From Emticicia agri (GTDB lineage Bacteria; Bacteroidota; Bacteroidia; Cytophagales; Spirosomataceae), in NCBI RefSeq assembly GCF_004168285.1, contig NZ_SEWF01000009.1, positions 124,001 to 188,000 on the forward strand: 64,000 nt of DNA, in the 5' to 3' direction. The position numbers and the translations under genes were made by a program. The notes beneath the pieces are model-generated. The model saw nothing but the letters and a program-made list of their open reading frames with translations. It searched no databases and was not told the DNA's origin. The number at the start of each line of letters is the position of its first letter. Within the stretch, counting starts at the first letter, position 1. Shown in pieces: positions 1-8,452 of this stretch.

Positions 1-2
1 TA

Positions 3-515
3 ATTCCATATTCGTCAATTGAGCAATATGCCAACATAAGTGTACAGATTAAATCTGATGATAAATTTAAGGAGGCAAGTCAGGAATACAATAGTCTGTT
101 ACCGGATAAAGCACCTTATTTCAGATATACTACCTCTCTTCTTATGGCATTTGATGGCCTTCCTCAAATGATTAAGCCTAATGTTGAACAACGTTTTTTT
201 GAAATGAGAACCTATGAAAGTTTTTCTGAAGATGCCGCCCGAAGGAAGATAAAGATGTTTAATGAGGAAGAAATTAAGATTTTTTATCAAACAAAGTTAA
301 ATCCTGTATTTTTCGGAGAAGTCATAGCTGGTGAACATCAGCCATGCCTGACCTATATGCTTACTTTTAAAAATATGGAAGAAAGAGATGCCAACTGGAA
401 AGCATTCAGTGCTGATGCAGACTGGAAAAGAATCTCTCCCTTACCCGAATATGCTAATACAGTATCACGAATTATCAGAGTTTTTTTAGAACCAACCACC
501 TACTCTCAAATCTAA
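3..515 (+). CDS. NIPSNAP family protein, 3' part (5' end outside window)
   Basis: The frame is open from base 3, so the gene begins upstream of the window and 170 residues are visible; the ATG at 144 is internal. The C-terminal half is a NIPSNAP domain: FFEMRTY, a charged helix, then LTYMLTFKNMEERDANW and a final KAFSADADWK. NIPSNAP proteins are small ferredoxin-like-fold proteins, often paired with secreted enzymes in Bacteroidota, and their biochemical role is poorly defined. Only 4 bases separate it from the deacetylase downstream, so the two are probably co-transcribed. A signal peptide cannot be judged because the N-terminus is missing. Confidence 0.85.
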   Translation: MPYSSIEQYANISVQIKSDDKFKEASQEYNSLLPDKAPYFRYTTSLLMAFDGLPQMIKPNVEQRFFEMRTYESFSEDAARRKIKMFNEEEIKIFYQTKLNPVFFGEVIAGEHQPCLTYMLTFKNMEERDANWKAFSADADWKRISPLPEYANTVSRIIRVFLEPTTYSQI

Positions 516-519
516 TACA

Positions 520-1515
520 ATGAAAACCTCTTTAGCTATCCTCACAGGAATTTTACTTACGCTCAATGTCTCAGCCCAGAATACCACCTATGCCGAAAAA
601 TTAGGCTATCCGAAAGGAGCCAAAGTAATCATTATGCATGTTGATGATGTGGGAATGTCCTACGATTCTAATATAGGAGCCATCAAAGCCATTGAAGAGG
701 GTGTTGCTAACTCATTAAGTGTCATGATGCCTTGCCCGTGGGTTCCAGGGTTTGTTCATTATTTAAAAAATCACCCTGAAACAGATGCCGGATTGCATCT
801 GACGCTCACCTCTGAATGGAAGGATTATCGTTGGGGACCATTGGCAGGGAAAGCAAATGTACCCAATCTGGTAGATGAAGAAGGAGCTATGTGGAGAAAT
901 GTTCAGGGAACGGCTACCCATGCCACAGCCGATGATATTGAAAAAGAAATCAGAAGTCAGTTAGACCGTGCCCGTACGATGGGTTTTGAGCCTACACACA
1001 TGGACTCGCACATGGGTACCCTTTTTGCAAGAGCCGATTATCTGGAAAGATACCTGAAAGTAGGCATGGAGCAAAAAATCCCTGTGATGTTTCCGGGTGG
1101 TCACGACCACATGATAATGAAAGACATTGGTGCAACCGGATTAAAATTAGAACAGGCACAAGCTATTGGTAAGAAACTATGGGAGGCTGGTCTGCCTGTA
1201 TTAGACGATTTGCATAATATCAGTTACGACTGGAATCAGTATAAAAATCAGAAAGTAAGCGACGAGGTTCTGCAAAAATATAAAACAGCAAAATATATTG
1301 AATCATTTAAAGATTTACAGCCGGGCGTAACTATGGTAATTATGCACTGTACAGCAACTACCGAGGTTTTTGAGCATATTTCTGATTCTGGTAATAACCG
1401 CAGAGGTGATTTGTTGGCCATGATAGACCCTGCTTTAAAGAAATATATTCAGGATAATGGGATTATCATGACAACCTGGAGAGAACTCAAAGAAAGAAGA
1501 GATAAAGTCAAATAG
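520..1515 (+). CDS. Secreted ChbG/HpnK (YdjC-type) polysaccharide deacetylase
   Basis: A 331-residue protein with a signal peptide (residues 1-20, ending VSAQ), so exported. The YdjC/ChbG fold is indicated by HVDDVGMSYDSN at about residue 40 (metal-binding Asp), GLHLTLTSEW at about 91 (metal-binding His) and THMDSHMGT in the middle. Family members remove acetyl groups from N-acetylated oligosaccharides or hopanoid sugars. Characterised members such as ChbG are mostly cytoplasmic, so export is a departure and points to an extracellular or periplasmic sugar substrate, unknown here. It follows the NIPSNAP gene by 4 bases. The start at 520 is set by the signal peptide. Confidence 0.88.
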   Translation: MKTSLAILTGILLTLNVSAQNTTYAEKLGYPKGAKVIIMHVDDVGMSYDSNIGAIKAIEEGVANSLSVMMPCPWVPGFVHYLKNHPETDAGLHLTLTSEWKDYRWGPLAGKANVPNLVDEEGAMWRNVQGTATHATADDIEKEIRSQLDRARTMGFEPTHMDSHMGTLFARADYLERYLKVGMEQKIPVMFPGGHDHMIMKDIGATGLKLEQAQAIGKKLWEAGLPVLDDLHNISYDWNQYKNQKVSDEVLQKYKTAKYIESFKDLQPGVTMVIMHCTATTEVFEHISDSGNNRRGDLLAMIDPALKKYIQDNGIIMTTWRELKERRDKVK

Positions 1516-1587
1516 TCGGACGAAAAAAGGCGGATTATGTTGAAATATTCCGCTTTACAGGCACTTTGTTTATACTTGATTGTGTAA

Positions 1588-2085
1588 TCAGAATTTCACG
1601 GTACCATAAGCACCTTCTTCGGCATATTCTTTTCCCATTAAAAGTGTAGTCAGCATTTTTATACCTGCTACAACCCTGTTTGAATCACTGTCCCAATACT
1701 CCGCTTCATGGGGAATAACTTTTATTAAGGTCAGGTTTGGATCATCCTTCCCTTCAGGAAACCACACTTTGGCCATAGGATTCCAGTATTTATCTATTTT
1801 TCTTTGGTCGTCTACTTCCTCGGCTTCACCCATAATGCAGACATACGTATTATCTGAAGGAGCAGCGTAACAAACGCACACATTGGCATTAGCCTTTATT
1901 TCAGCTAATTTCTGAGAATCTTTTGCTGTCAGAAACCAGATATTTCCCTCATTGTCCATTCCTTGCGTTCCCATCGGACGGCTATGAATATGTCCTTTTT
2001 GGGTATTGGTACAAAGCATAGCGAATCTGATGTCTTTCACCATTTCACGAATATCTGCCTGCGTTTTTTGTTCTTCTTTTTTCAT
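1588..2085 (-). CDS. Pyridoxamine 5'-phosphate oxidase-like general stress protein
   Basis: A 165-residue split-barrel flavoprotein of the general-stress-protein-26 type. Visible features are the N-terminal helix, RFAMLCT followed by SRPMG (the cofactor-side strands), NIWFLTAKDSQK, and the central VCVCYAAP strand; the C-terminus has AEYWDSDSNR. Such proteins bind FMN, FAD or F420 and are linked to stress responses, but few have a proven reaction. It is monocistronic and faces away from the genes on its right. It opens a stretch rich in stress-associated families extending to about 8250. Confidence 0.85.
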   Translation of the reverse strand: MKKEEQKTQADIREMVKDIRFAMLCTNTQKGHIHSRPMGTQGMDNEGNIWFLTAKDSQKLAEIKANANVCVCYAAPSDNTYVCIMGEAEEVDDQRKIDKYWNPMAKVWFPEGKDDPNLTLIKVIPHEAEYWDSDSNRVVAGIKMLTTLLMGKEYAEEGAYGTVKF

Positions 2086-2322
2086 GGTTATTCAAAGTTT
2101 TGTATCGTCTGATAGAATCTGAAAAATGTATTCCATATGATGGAAATTAATGGAAACCTAATCGATAGAAAAAGGCTGGGTAAGAATAACAACAGCACGA
2201 TGAGTAATAAAATGCACAAGGAATATAAATATGAGGAGAATCATGCTGTGGAATGATTTTTTACTAAAGTAAATAGTATAAAATCATCGAATTTTATTCC
2301 CGAATCAAATCCTTTTACACCC

Positions 2323-2790
2323 ATGGAAAAGTTTAATGAAGAGGCAATGAGGAGCTTGATACTACTCCGTGAAATTAATGCAGTGAGAGTAAAAGGCTAC
2401 CAGAAAGCTGTTGACATGATAAAAAATGGCAATTCAAAAAAGTATTTTCAAGTACAAATTAATGAAACGAACGATTTGACTGAATGTATCAATCGCTCGA
2501 TAGCGGCAGTTCATGTAGACAGAGCAAGACCCAATAAAATTGAGCATGAAAAGATACATCAATCTCAGTTTTATTTCACGATGGCGGCATCATCAACTAA
2601 TCCCCGAACAGTGGCTTTGTCTTGCCAGTTAGGCGATAAATTTGCCGAAAAAGCCTATGCTTCAGCTTTGACTGCTATTCAGTTTTTATCATTGCCCGAA
2701 TTATTAACACTATTAGGAAAACATATTTCAAGTCTGCGTAAATCTTTTGAATCAACACAGGAAGCATTTGATTTGGCATTGGTTTATTAA
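2323..2790 (+). CDS. Predicted four-helix-bundle protein, possibly DUF2383-like
   Basis: A 155-residue soluble, almost all-helical protein without signal peptide. Heptad-like spacing of hydrophobic residues over four segments suggests a ferritin-like helical bundle like that of DUF2383/PA2169 proteins. I see no EXXH di-iron motif, so metal binding is not supported. It is 35 bases upstream of the FAD oxidoreductase and likely in the same transcript. The neighbourhood (PNPOx-like, SDR, DUF892) argues for a stress-related role, which is inference. Confidence 0.55.
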   Translation: MEKFNEEAMRSLILLREINAVRVKGYQKAVDMIKNGNSKKYFQVQINETNDLTECINRSIAAVHVDRARPNKIEHEKIHQSQFYFTMAASSTNPRTVALSCQLGDKFAEKAYASALTAIQFLSLPELLTLLGKHISSLRKSFESTQEAFDLALVY

Positions 2791-2825
2791 AGTACAACAA
2801 AGCATTTGATTATTCACACAACTAC

Positions 2826-4028
2826 ATGGATTTAAGAACTGAATCGCCATTCTGGTTAATGCGAAGTGGTATTGTTCGTTCATACCCTTCAATTAAACAA
2901 TCTTATTCTACTGATGTGGCTATTATGGGCGGAGGTATCACAGGTGCTCTGATAGCCTACCATTTAACAGAAGCCGGTATCCCGGCCATCGTATTAGACA
3001 AGCGAAAAATTGGTATGGGAAGTACCTGCGCCAGTACCTCACTGCTGCAATATGAAATTGATACGCCCTTAGGTGAACTTACAAAATATGTAGGGTCAAA
3101 AAACGCAAATCAGAGTTACCTGATGTGTGTGGAAGCTATTCAGCAAATTCATAAGATTGTTAAGTCTCTAAAAAAAGATGTCGGGTTTTCGTTGAAGAAA
3201 AGCTTTTATTATGCTTCCACCAAAAAAGATGTGAAAGAAATAAAAACCGAATATCAACTCAGGAAAAACATCGGCATTGAACTTGAATTGCTGTCTGAGG
3301 AAGATATTAAGGGTTTGTTCCCATTTTCTGCACCTGCAGCGTTACTTTCAGAAACAGGCGCACAAGTTGATGCCTATTCTTTTACCCATGAACTATTGAA
3401 CCATGCGATGGACAATGGTTTATGTGTTTTTGACAAAACAGAAGTAGTGAAGATTAATCAGCATAAATCGGGGGTAGAGCTTCATACGAATTTTGGCGAC
3501 ACTGTAAAGGCAAAAAAACTGATTATTGCCTGTGGATACGAATCTCAGGAATATCTTTCTCAAAAAGTTGTGGATTTTAATTCTTCTTTTGCTATTGTCA
3601 GTGAACCTCTTGAAACTAAAAATTTGTGGTATCAGAATTGCCTGATCTGGGAAACTGCCCGACCGTATTTATACATAAGGACTACTGACGATAACCGTAT
3701 ACTAATCGGCGGCAAAGACGAACCATTCTACAATCCCGATAAAAGAGATAAACTTACCGGGAAAAAGGCATTGCAACTGGAAAAAGCCTTTGAAAAGAAA
3801 TTCCCTGATTTAGATTTCAGAACTGATTTCAGATGGGCAGGTACTTTTGCTGAAACCAAAGACGGATTACCTTATATTGGTAAAGTAGACGAACATCCCG
3901 ATACTTATTTTGCCTTGGGGTTTGGTGGTAATGGAATTGTTTTCAGTCAGATTGCGGCCGAAATTATCAGAGATGCTCTGGTCGGGAAAAAAAATGCTGG
4001 TGAGGCTATTTTCAGGTTTGACAGGTAA
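2826..4028 (+). CDS. FAD-dependent oxidoreductase, DAO family
   Basis: A 400-residue cytoplasmic flavoenzyme of the glycine/D-amino-acid oxidase (DAO) fold. The Rossmann FAD motif GGGITG is at residues 35-40, followed by the conserved acidic end of strand 2 (VLDKRKIGMGST). The C-terminal FAD-contacting segment is GLPYIGKVDEHPDTYFALGFGGNGI. Family members oxidise amines such as glycine, sarcosine or gamma-glutamylputrescine; the substrate cannot be read from sequence. Length matches the family. It sits between the helical-bundle gene and an SDR gene on the same strand. Confidence 0.88.
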   Translation: MDLRTESPFWLMRSGIVRSYPSIKQSYSTDVAIMGGGITGALIAYHLTEAGIPAIVLDKRKIGMGSTCASTSLLQYEIDTPLGELTKYVGSKNANQSYLMCVEAIQQIHKIVKSLKKDVGFSLKKSFYYASTKKDVKEIKTEYQLRKNIGIELELLSEEDIKGLFPFSAPAALLSETGAQVDAYSFTHELLNHAMDNGLCVFDKTEVVKINQHKSGVELHTNFGDTVKAKKLIIACGYESQEYLSQKVVDFNSSFAIVSEPLETKNLWYQNCLIWETARPYLYIRTTDDNRILIGGKDEPFYNPDKRDKLTGKKALQLEKAFEKKFPDLDFRTDFRWAGTFAETKDGLPYIGKVDEHPDTYFALGFGGNGIVFSQIAAEIIRDALVGKKNAGEAIFRFDR

Positions 4029-4066
4029 AAACAGGTATAGTTTTTTAGGGGATATGAATAAACTTG

Positions 4067-4918
4067 ATGGCTATGAAACAACATGAAAAAGAAATCAATC
4101 AGGCGGTCTCGAAAGAGAAGAATATGAAAGATAAGCCTGTATTTGAAAGACCTTACGACAGAAAACCTCAAAAGCTATTGAATAAAGTAGCCATAATTAC
4201 AGGTGGCGATAGCGGAATAGGGAGGGCCATATGTATTGCATTTGCCAGGGAAGGAGCCAATGTAGCCATTGTTTACAGGAAACATACCGAAGATGCAGAA
4301 GAGACCAAAAAACTGGTTGAGGAGAAGGGAACCAAGGCTCTATTGATTGAATCAGACGTCAGCAAAGAAACCAATTGCACTGATATAGTAGAAAAGGTGT
4401 TGAAGGAGTGGGGGAAGATAGATATTCTGGTAAATAATGCGGGAGTACAGTTTCCACAGGAGGAGGTGGAGGACATAAGCTCAGAACAAATGAAACAAAC
4501 ATTTGAGATTAATATCTTCTCAAATTTTTATCTGGTGAAGGCAGCATTGCCTCATCTGAAAAAAGGCAGTTCAATTATTAATACAGCCTCGGTAGTTGCT
4601 TACAGAGGAAATCCTTTACTTTTGGATTATTCGTCCTCTAAAGGGGCTATAGTGGCCTTTACAAGAACTTTATCGGGCATGTTGGCTGAAAAGCATATCA
4701 GAGTAAATGCAGTTGCACCCGGGCCAATCTGGACACCTTTGATTGTCTCCACTTTCTCAAAAGAGCATCAACGGAAGTTTGGAAAAAAAACACCCATGAA
4801 AAGACCCGGCCAGCCTGCTGAAGTAGCTCCTGCTTATGTTTTTCTGGCTTCAGAAGATGCCAGCTATATCAGCGGTCAGGTGATACATATTAATGGCGGC
4901 GAGCCTGTAAATGGATAA
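4067..4918 (+). CDS. SDR family NAD(P)-dependent oxidoreductase (general stress protein 39-like)
   Basis: A short-chain dehydrogenase of 283 residues with a lysine-rich N-terminal extension of about 38 residues, as in the GSP39/YdaD-YhdF subgroup. Motifs: cofactor loop TGGDSGIGRA near residue 46, NNAG, the catalytic Ser in NTASVVAY, and the YSSSK active-site Tyr/Lys pair. The end ISGQVIHINGGEPVNG is typical. Start chosen at ATG 4067; TTG 4064 is less likely and ATG 4073 is also possible. It is 38 bases after the DAO gene, same strand. Subgroup members are general-stress proteins whose alcohol or aldehyde substrate is unknown. Confidence 0.9.
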   Translation: MAMKQHEKEINQAVSKEKNMKDKPVFERPYDRKPQKLLNKVAIITGGDSGIGRAICIAFAREGANVAIVYRKHTEDAEETKKLVEEKGTKALLIESDVSKETNCTDIVEKVLKEWGKIDILVNNAGVQFPQEEVEDISSEQMKQTFEINIFSNFYLVKAALPHLKKGSSIINTASVVAYRGNPLLLDYSSSKGAIVAFTRTLSGMLAEKHIRVNAVAPGPIWTPLIVSTFSKEHQRKFGKKTPMKRPGQPAEVAPAYVFLASEDASYISGQVIHINGGEPVNG

Positions 4919-4932
4919 TTGATAGGCTTATC

Positions 4933-4975
4933 ATAGAAAAACGCCTTATGAACCAATCATAAGGCGTTTTTCTAT
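4933..4975. terminator. Bidirectional intrinsic terminator
   Basis: A perfect 19-bp inverted repeat (4933-4951 and 4957-4975) with a 5-base loop; the stem core is ACGCCTTATGA/TCATAAGGCGT, flanked by A and T tracts. It lies between the convergent SDR gene (ends 4918) and DUF892 gene (ends 4994) and can serve both strands. Confidence 0.9.
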
Positions 4976-4993
4976 GTCTGAGCTTAAACAATA

Positions 4994-5533
4994 TTATTCC
5001 AAGGCTGCTTCTTCGTTAATGTGGGTTTCGGCCAGTTCGGTTAATTGATGGTCTGCCTCACCTTCTTCATCTAAAGTGGTTTGCAGTATCTCTGCTACCT
5101 CAAAATGACCCAGAATACGGGCAATATTACGCAGTGTGCCATAAGAGGCTATTTCGTAATGCTCAACCTTTTGCGCTGCCATAATCAGACCGCAATCTCT
5201 CACAAAACTTCGGGTATCTGTGGAGCGGACAATTTCGTCGCCTTCCTGCAATAGCCCTTCCATAGCAGGACACTCCTTTGATTGAATTTTTTCGCCGATT
5301 ATCTCAAAAACACGCTCAAGACGGTTTACATGTTTTTCGGTTTCAATCAGGTGTTTATCAAAAGCCATTTTGAGGGCTTCTGACGTTGCTGCCTTCGACA
5401 TTTTCGGTAATGCTTTCACTAAATGGTTTTCGGCCCAGTAAAGGTCTTTCAAGCCATCTGTAAAAAGTGTTTTTAGTTTTTCACCATCATGTTCTGAAAA
5501 TTTCGAACTCAGATTCTGATTAGGATTTTTCAT
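4994..5533 (-). CDS. DUF892 ferritin-like protein (YciE/YciF family)
   Basis: A 179-residue helical protein with the YciF/DUF892 signature LKTLFTDGLKDLYWAENHLVKALPKM, and repeated acidic/His positions (HLIETEKHVNRLERVFE, KVEHYEIASYGTLRNIA, DEEGEADHQLTELAE) that supply carboxylate and His ligands in this ferritin-like family. Homologues are stress-induced, and a di-metal centre has been seen structurally in the family. The gene is monocistronic and shares a bidirectional terminator with the SDR gene. Confidence 0.92.
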   Translation of the reverse strand: MKNPNQNLSSKFSEHDGEKLKTLFTDGLKDLYWAENHLVKALPKMSKAATSEALKMAFDKHLIETEKHVNRLERVFEIIGEKIQSKECPAMEGLLQEGDEIVRSTDTRSFVRDCGLIMAAQKVEHYEIASYGTLRNIARILGHFEVAEILQTTLDEEGEADHQLTELAETHINEEAALE

Positions 5534-5936
5534 GATTCCCTGAATTTTAATTGATAAAAAATAAGAGAAGTACTTGCGACTTTGATAAAATGATAAAAAA
5601 TCTGTTCCATTAAAATAGTCAGATTCTTAAACTTTAAAATGCGGTAAAAATGCTCCTCAAAACATTCAATATTTTAGTTTTCAGAGGTAAGGAATCCTCA
5701 TTTTTTTTAATGAAAAAGTGTCTATTGAAATGGTTTTTTCGGGCTTACAATATAAATTTGAAATAATTGATAGGAATATTTTATAAGTATTTGATTATAA
5801 GTTATTTATGAGATATTTTTTTTAGGTACAAACGAATTTTTTTTGAATATTTTTCGTTATAAAATAGGGGTGTTTTCTATCAAAAAAATATTCCTGTTTC
5901 CCAAACCTTTTACATACTTAAATCAAGCTGTCAATA
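5534..5936. other. 403-base AT-rich divergent intergenic region
   Basis: Lies between the divergent DUF892 and 343-residue unknown gene. It contains runs of A and T but no ORF worth calling and no convincing RNA. A TAAATTTG sequence at 5753-5760 matches the Bacteroidota -7 element, but the nearest TTG (5725-5727) is 25 bases upstream, slightly too far for a good promoter. Confidence 0.4.
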
Positions 5937-6968
5937 ATGGAAAATATTGAAAGAAATTCAGTCATTAAAAATTACCAGTCAGGAAAATTAACTATGATGG
6001 ATGCGTCGTCCATCCCTGCGCAAGTATTCTTTAACCATTTCGAAGCCGTTTATCGTAATATTGATAAAGGCAACCAAATGAATAACCTGTCCTCATTGCC
6101 TTTTTGGAAGAAATTCAAGCCTTTTATGAACGATAACAGGGTAAATTATATAAAGGCCATGCTACTGAATGCCTGGAATACAGAGTTTTCGTTAAGAAAT
6201 GTTGCAAAATCACCGGATACCCAGTTTGTCAATCATTCTCTGCACTGGACATTCCCACAGGCTTATTTCAGTATATTTTACTCGACAAGGGCACTTATGG
6301 GTACTCAGGGCGTTTATACCTCTGATGAAAGCGTTTTATCTGAACGCATGGCTAAATGGGTTGAAAGAGGGTTTTATCCGTCTTCTTTAGGCTATTATAG
6401 TTCGGGTAATTACAATGATTTCAAAATTCATCGCTTGCCTGAGTCAGAAGTTCAGCCAAGTGTGGATTATCTGAAGGGCGAAGAAGATGTGGTATCTCAT
6501 GTAGCACAATTTTTAAAAACCACCCGAACTCTCAAAGCCAGAAAATTAAGAGAGGTAATACAGAGTAATGAAGATACAGCCCTGAAAAATAAAAAAACAG
6601 GCGACCCGATTCTCAAATTTTCAAAACAGGATTGGGAGAAAATTACCTCACAGCTGCCTATAACTACTGTTTTTGATTTATTAGGCCGTTTGAAGTATTC
6701 GGAAAGCAACCGGGAGATTGAACGTTACCTGAATGCTAATATTGCTTTTGATGCCTTTCACGAATCGCTGATAGGAATAGTTTATTACATTAATCTGGTA
6801 CATGAAATGTATCTCGTAAAAGCACTGGGTATAGAGGCTTATCAGGCTTTATTAAACGAGTTGCCTGCTTATCTGAGAAATGGATTTGCCAGCGAAAGAT
6901 TTACCCAGATTATCAAGCCTCAGATGCTGACCAAAACATATCAAACGAAAAAATATCTGGCCGCTTAG
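5937..6968 (+). CDS. Conserved-looking protein of unknown function
   Basis: A 343-residue soluble protein that I do not recognise. It lacks a signal peptide and membrane segments, and is rich in aromatic residues, for example NHSLHWTFPQAYFSIFYSTRA and the YPSSLGYYSSGNY stretch. The C-terminal half (RYLNANIAFDAFHESLIGIVYYINLVHEMYLVKALG) looks helical. Aromatic and charged residues in helices recall HEPN-like or nucleotidyltransferase-associated proteins, but no catalytic motif is visible, so I make no functional claim. Codon use appears like its neighbours. It stands alone, followed by the repeat array. Confidence 0.75.
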   Translation: MENIERNSVIKNYQSGKLTMMDASSIPAQVFFNHFEAVYRNIDKGNQMNNLSSLPFWKKFKPFMNDNRVNYIKAMLLNAWNTEFSLRNVAKSPDTQFVNHSLHWTFPQAYFSIFYSTRALMGTQGVYTSDESVLSERMAKWVERGFYPSSLGYYSSGNYNDFKIHRLPESEVQPSVDYLKGEEDVVSHVAQFLKTTRTLKARKLREVIQSNEDTALKNKKTGDPILKFSKQDWEKITSQLPITTVFDLLGRLKYSESNREIERYLNANIAFDAFHESLIGIVYYINLVHEMYLVKALGIEAYQALLNELPAYLRNGFASERFTQIIKPQMLTKTYQTKKYLAA

Positions 6969-7620
6969 TTCATATTTTCAGGAACTTGGGCATAAAAAGA
7001 GGAGGCACTTTTGATGTCTCCTTTTCTTTTGGATTTTGTAGCTGAAAAAGCAGCATAAATTGTCAAAGGTATTTTTCAATGACTGGCCGTCCGCACTTTA
7101 GTCTAAAAACTAAAGTTGTGTGAATTCATGGAGGGGGTTATACGCTCTATGAGTAAATACCTCTGTTAAAAAGTTAAAGTGTGTGAATTTAAGTAACTAT
7201 TATTCTTAATTGTGTGTAATGATTGGTTTGGCCTAAAAAACTTAAAAGTGTGTAAATCTATACAAGTGAATATCGTTGCGTGTATTAAACTTCTTCGGAT
7301 TCAGTCTGTTCTGTTATGTTAAAGTGTGTGTGAACCTAATAGCTAATTAAACCTTTTGTGTGAATTTTTACTATTCGTTTAAAGTCGTGTACATTTAATT
7401 TTATTAGTTGTGCGAATTTGAGTAACTATCATAACCCGGTCTGAACCGGAATTATAAATGTTTTTAGTTGTGTGTATTTGAGTTGCGCTCTTTTTTACTT
7501 TATCAGTAAAATATTTTTATTGGCTGAAATCTATCTGGTTGGGTTTAAAACAAGGGGTATATTAAAGTACTATACCCCTGTTTGACTTTCACAACCACTA
7601 TAGAATCCACGATTAATATC
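6969..7620. other. 652-base gene-free region between convergent genes
   Basis: No ORF of note. The first 110 bases after the unknown gene hold nothing clear. From 7096 to about 7490 there is an array of short degenerate repeats (separate entry). The final 130 bases before the LEA-like gene end are AT-rich with no obvious terminator stem. Confidence 0.6.
7096..7490. repeat. Degenerate repeat array with GTGTGAATTT core
   Basis: About ten imperfect copies of a motif resembling TTAAAGTGTGTGAATTTAAG begin near 7111, 7174, 7206, 7242, 7272, 7318, 7352, 7378, 7404 and 7462. Spacing is irregular, 23-63 bases, often close to 30. Best copies are at 7174-7200 and 7404-7430, which also share the following GTAACTAT. 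The left edge is a dyad, CTTTAGT at 7096-7102 and ACTAAAG at 7109-7115. Both flanking genes end here, so the array is not a promoter of either. Function unknown. Confidence 0.6.
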
Positions 7621-7968
7621 TTATTTTGTCCAACTTTTTACTTTATCTTTTCCCTCTTCCCATTTCTCACTTGCTTTATCTTTTAGTTCTTCAGCTTTAT
7701 CCTTTGTTTTTTCCCAGGCGTCCGAGGCATCTTCTTTGGTTTCTTCCCATTTATCGTTAGCCTTATCTTTTAAATCTTCGGCTTTATCTTTGGTTTTTTC
7801 CCAGGCGTCTGAGGCATTTTCTTTGGTTTCTTCCCATTTGTCGTTAGCCTTTTCTTTTAAGTCTTCGGCTTTAACCTTGGCTTCACCATACTTGTTTTCT
7901 GCTTTATCCTGTAAGGATTCTTTTTTTGATTTTGCTTCATCAAGCAGTTCTTCTCTTTCTGTTTTCAT
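7621..7968 (-). CDS. LEA-like lysine/glutamate-rich repeat protein
   Basis: A 115-residue, highly charged protein without signal peptide, made of a 29-residue repeat: units at residues 34-62, 63-91 and a partial unit 92-115. Each contains DLKDKANDKWEETKE followed by SDAWEKTKDK. The amphipathic 11-mer-like periodicity with Lys, Glu, Ala and regularly spaced Trp resembles group 3 late-embryogenesis-abundant (LEA) proteins, which protect membranes or proteins during desiccation, freezing or osmotic stress. Units 1 and 2 are almost identical, pointing to a recent 87-bp duplication. It follows the small membrane protein gene and may be co-transcribed with it. Confidence 0.8.
   Translation of the reverse strand: MKTEREELLDEAKSKKESLQDKAENKYGEAKVKAEDLKEKANDKWEETKENASDAWEKTKDKAEDLKDKANDKWEETKEDASDAWEKTKDKAEELKDKASEKWEEGKDKVKSWTK
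7696..7869 (-). repeat. Two 87-bp in-frame tandem repeats in the LEA-like gene
   Basis: Bases 7783-7869 and 7696-7782 encode nearly identical 29-residue units, and a third partial diverged copy occupies 7624-7695. Because the period is a multiple of three, copy-number change would keep the reading frame. Confidence 0.85.
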
Positions 7969-8004
7969 GTTTTGTTGTGTGTTTTAATTGAGTTGTGTGA
8001 TGTG

Positions 8005-8250
8005 TTATTCGGCTTTTAAAGTATCGCCCTTTACCACTGCTGTAGAGTCTTCAGGACTTACAACACCGAAGCGGCCGCCTTCATTTGGACCACCTACTGT
8101 AATAAATCCTCCGACATACGCAATGATTGAAAAAACGATTCCTAATCCAAAGAGCCACAATAACATTTTCTTAAAATTAAGATTCTTTTCCTCTTTCACC
8201 TGTTCCTCTTCGTTGTGGTCAAGGTGATCGACTTTTTCTGATTTTTTCAT
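8005..8250 (-). CDS. Small single-pass membrane protein
   Basis: An 81-residue protein beginning at ATG 8250 (MKKSEKVDHLDH). The frame stays open further upstream to 8493, but that part has no coding character. It has an acidic/basic N-terminal third, one hydrophobic segment (MLLWLFGLGIVFSIIAYVGGFI) and a Gly-rich, acidic tail ending KGDTLKAE. Function unknown. It lies 36 bases upstream of the LEA-like gene on the same strand, so a joint role in envelope stress is possible but unproven. Confidence 0.65.
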   Translation of the reverse strand: MKKSEKVDHLDHNEEEQVKEEKNLNFKKMLLWLFGLGIVFSIIAYVGGFITVGGPNEGGRFGVVSPEDSTAVVKGDTLKAE

Positions 8251-8452
8251 GGTTGTAGATTTAATGTCAATACAGACAAAAAAAATGTACCTTAGCCAAT
8301 AATTCAGAATTGTGGTGTGATTTCCCCAATTTGTGGATTGAAACGAGGAATTTACGCAACTAATGGGTTGACGTATAGTAGAAGTTAAAAGATGATGACA
8401 TTTATTGCCTGAAACAGAAAATAACTGAAACGGATTATCGTTCTGATACTTG

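Noticed and set aside
1526-1556. Terminator after the deacetylase gene
   Set aside because: The arms CGGA/TCCG are short with a bulge and no T run follows on either strand.
4064-4066. TTG start for the SDR gene
   Set aside because: An ATG follows three bases later, and again six bases after that.
7096-7490. CRISPR array
   Set aside because: Copies are not identical, spacing is irregular, and no cas genes are present in the window.
7736-7987. Ser/Leu-rich frame opposite the LEA-like gene
   Set aside because: It mirrors the Lys/Glu repeats of the real gene and has no support of its own.
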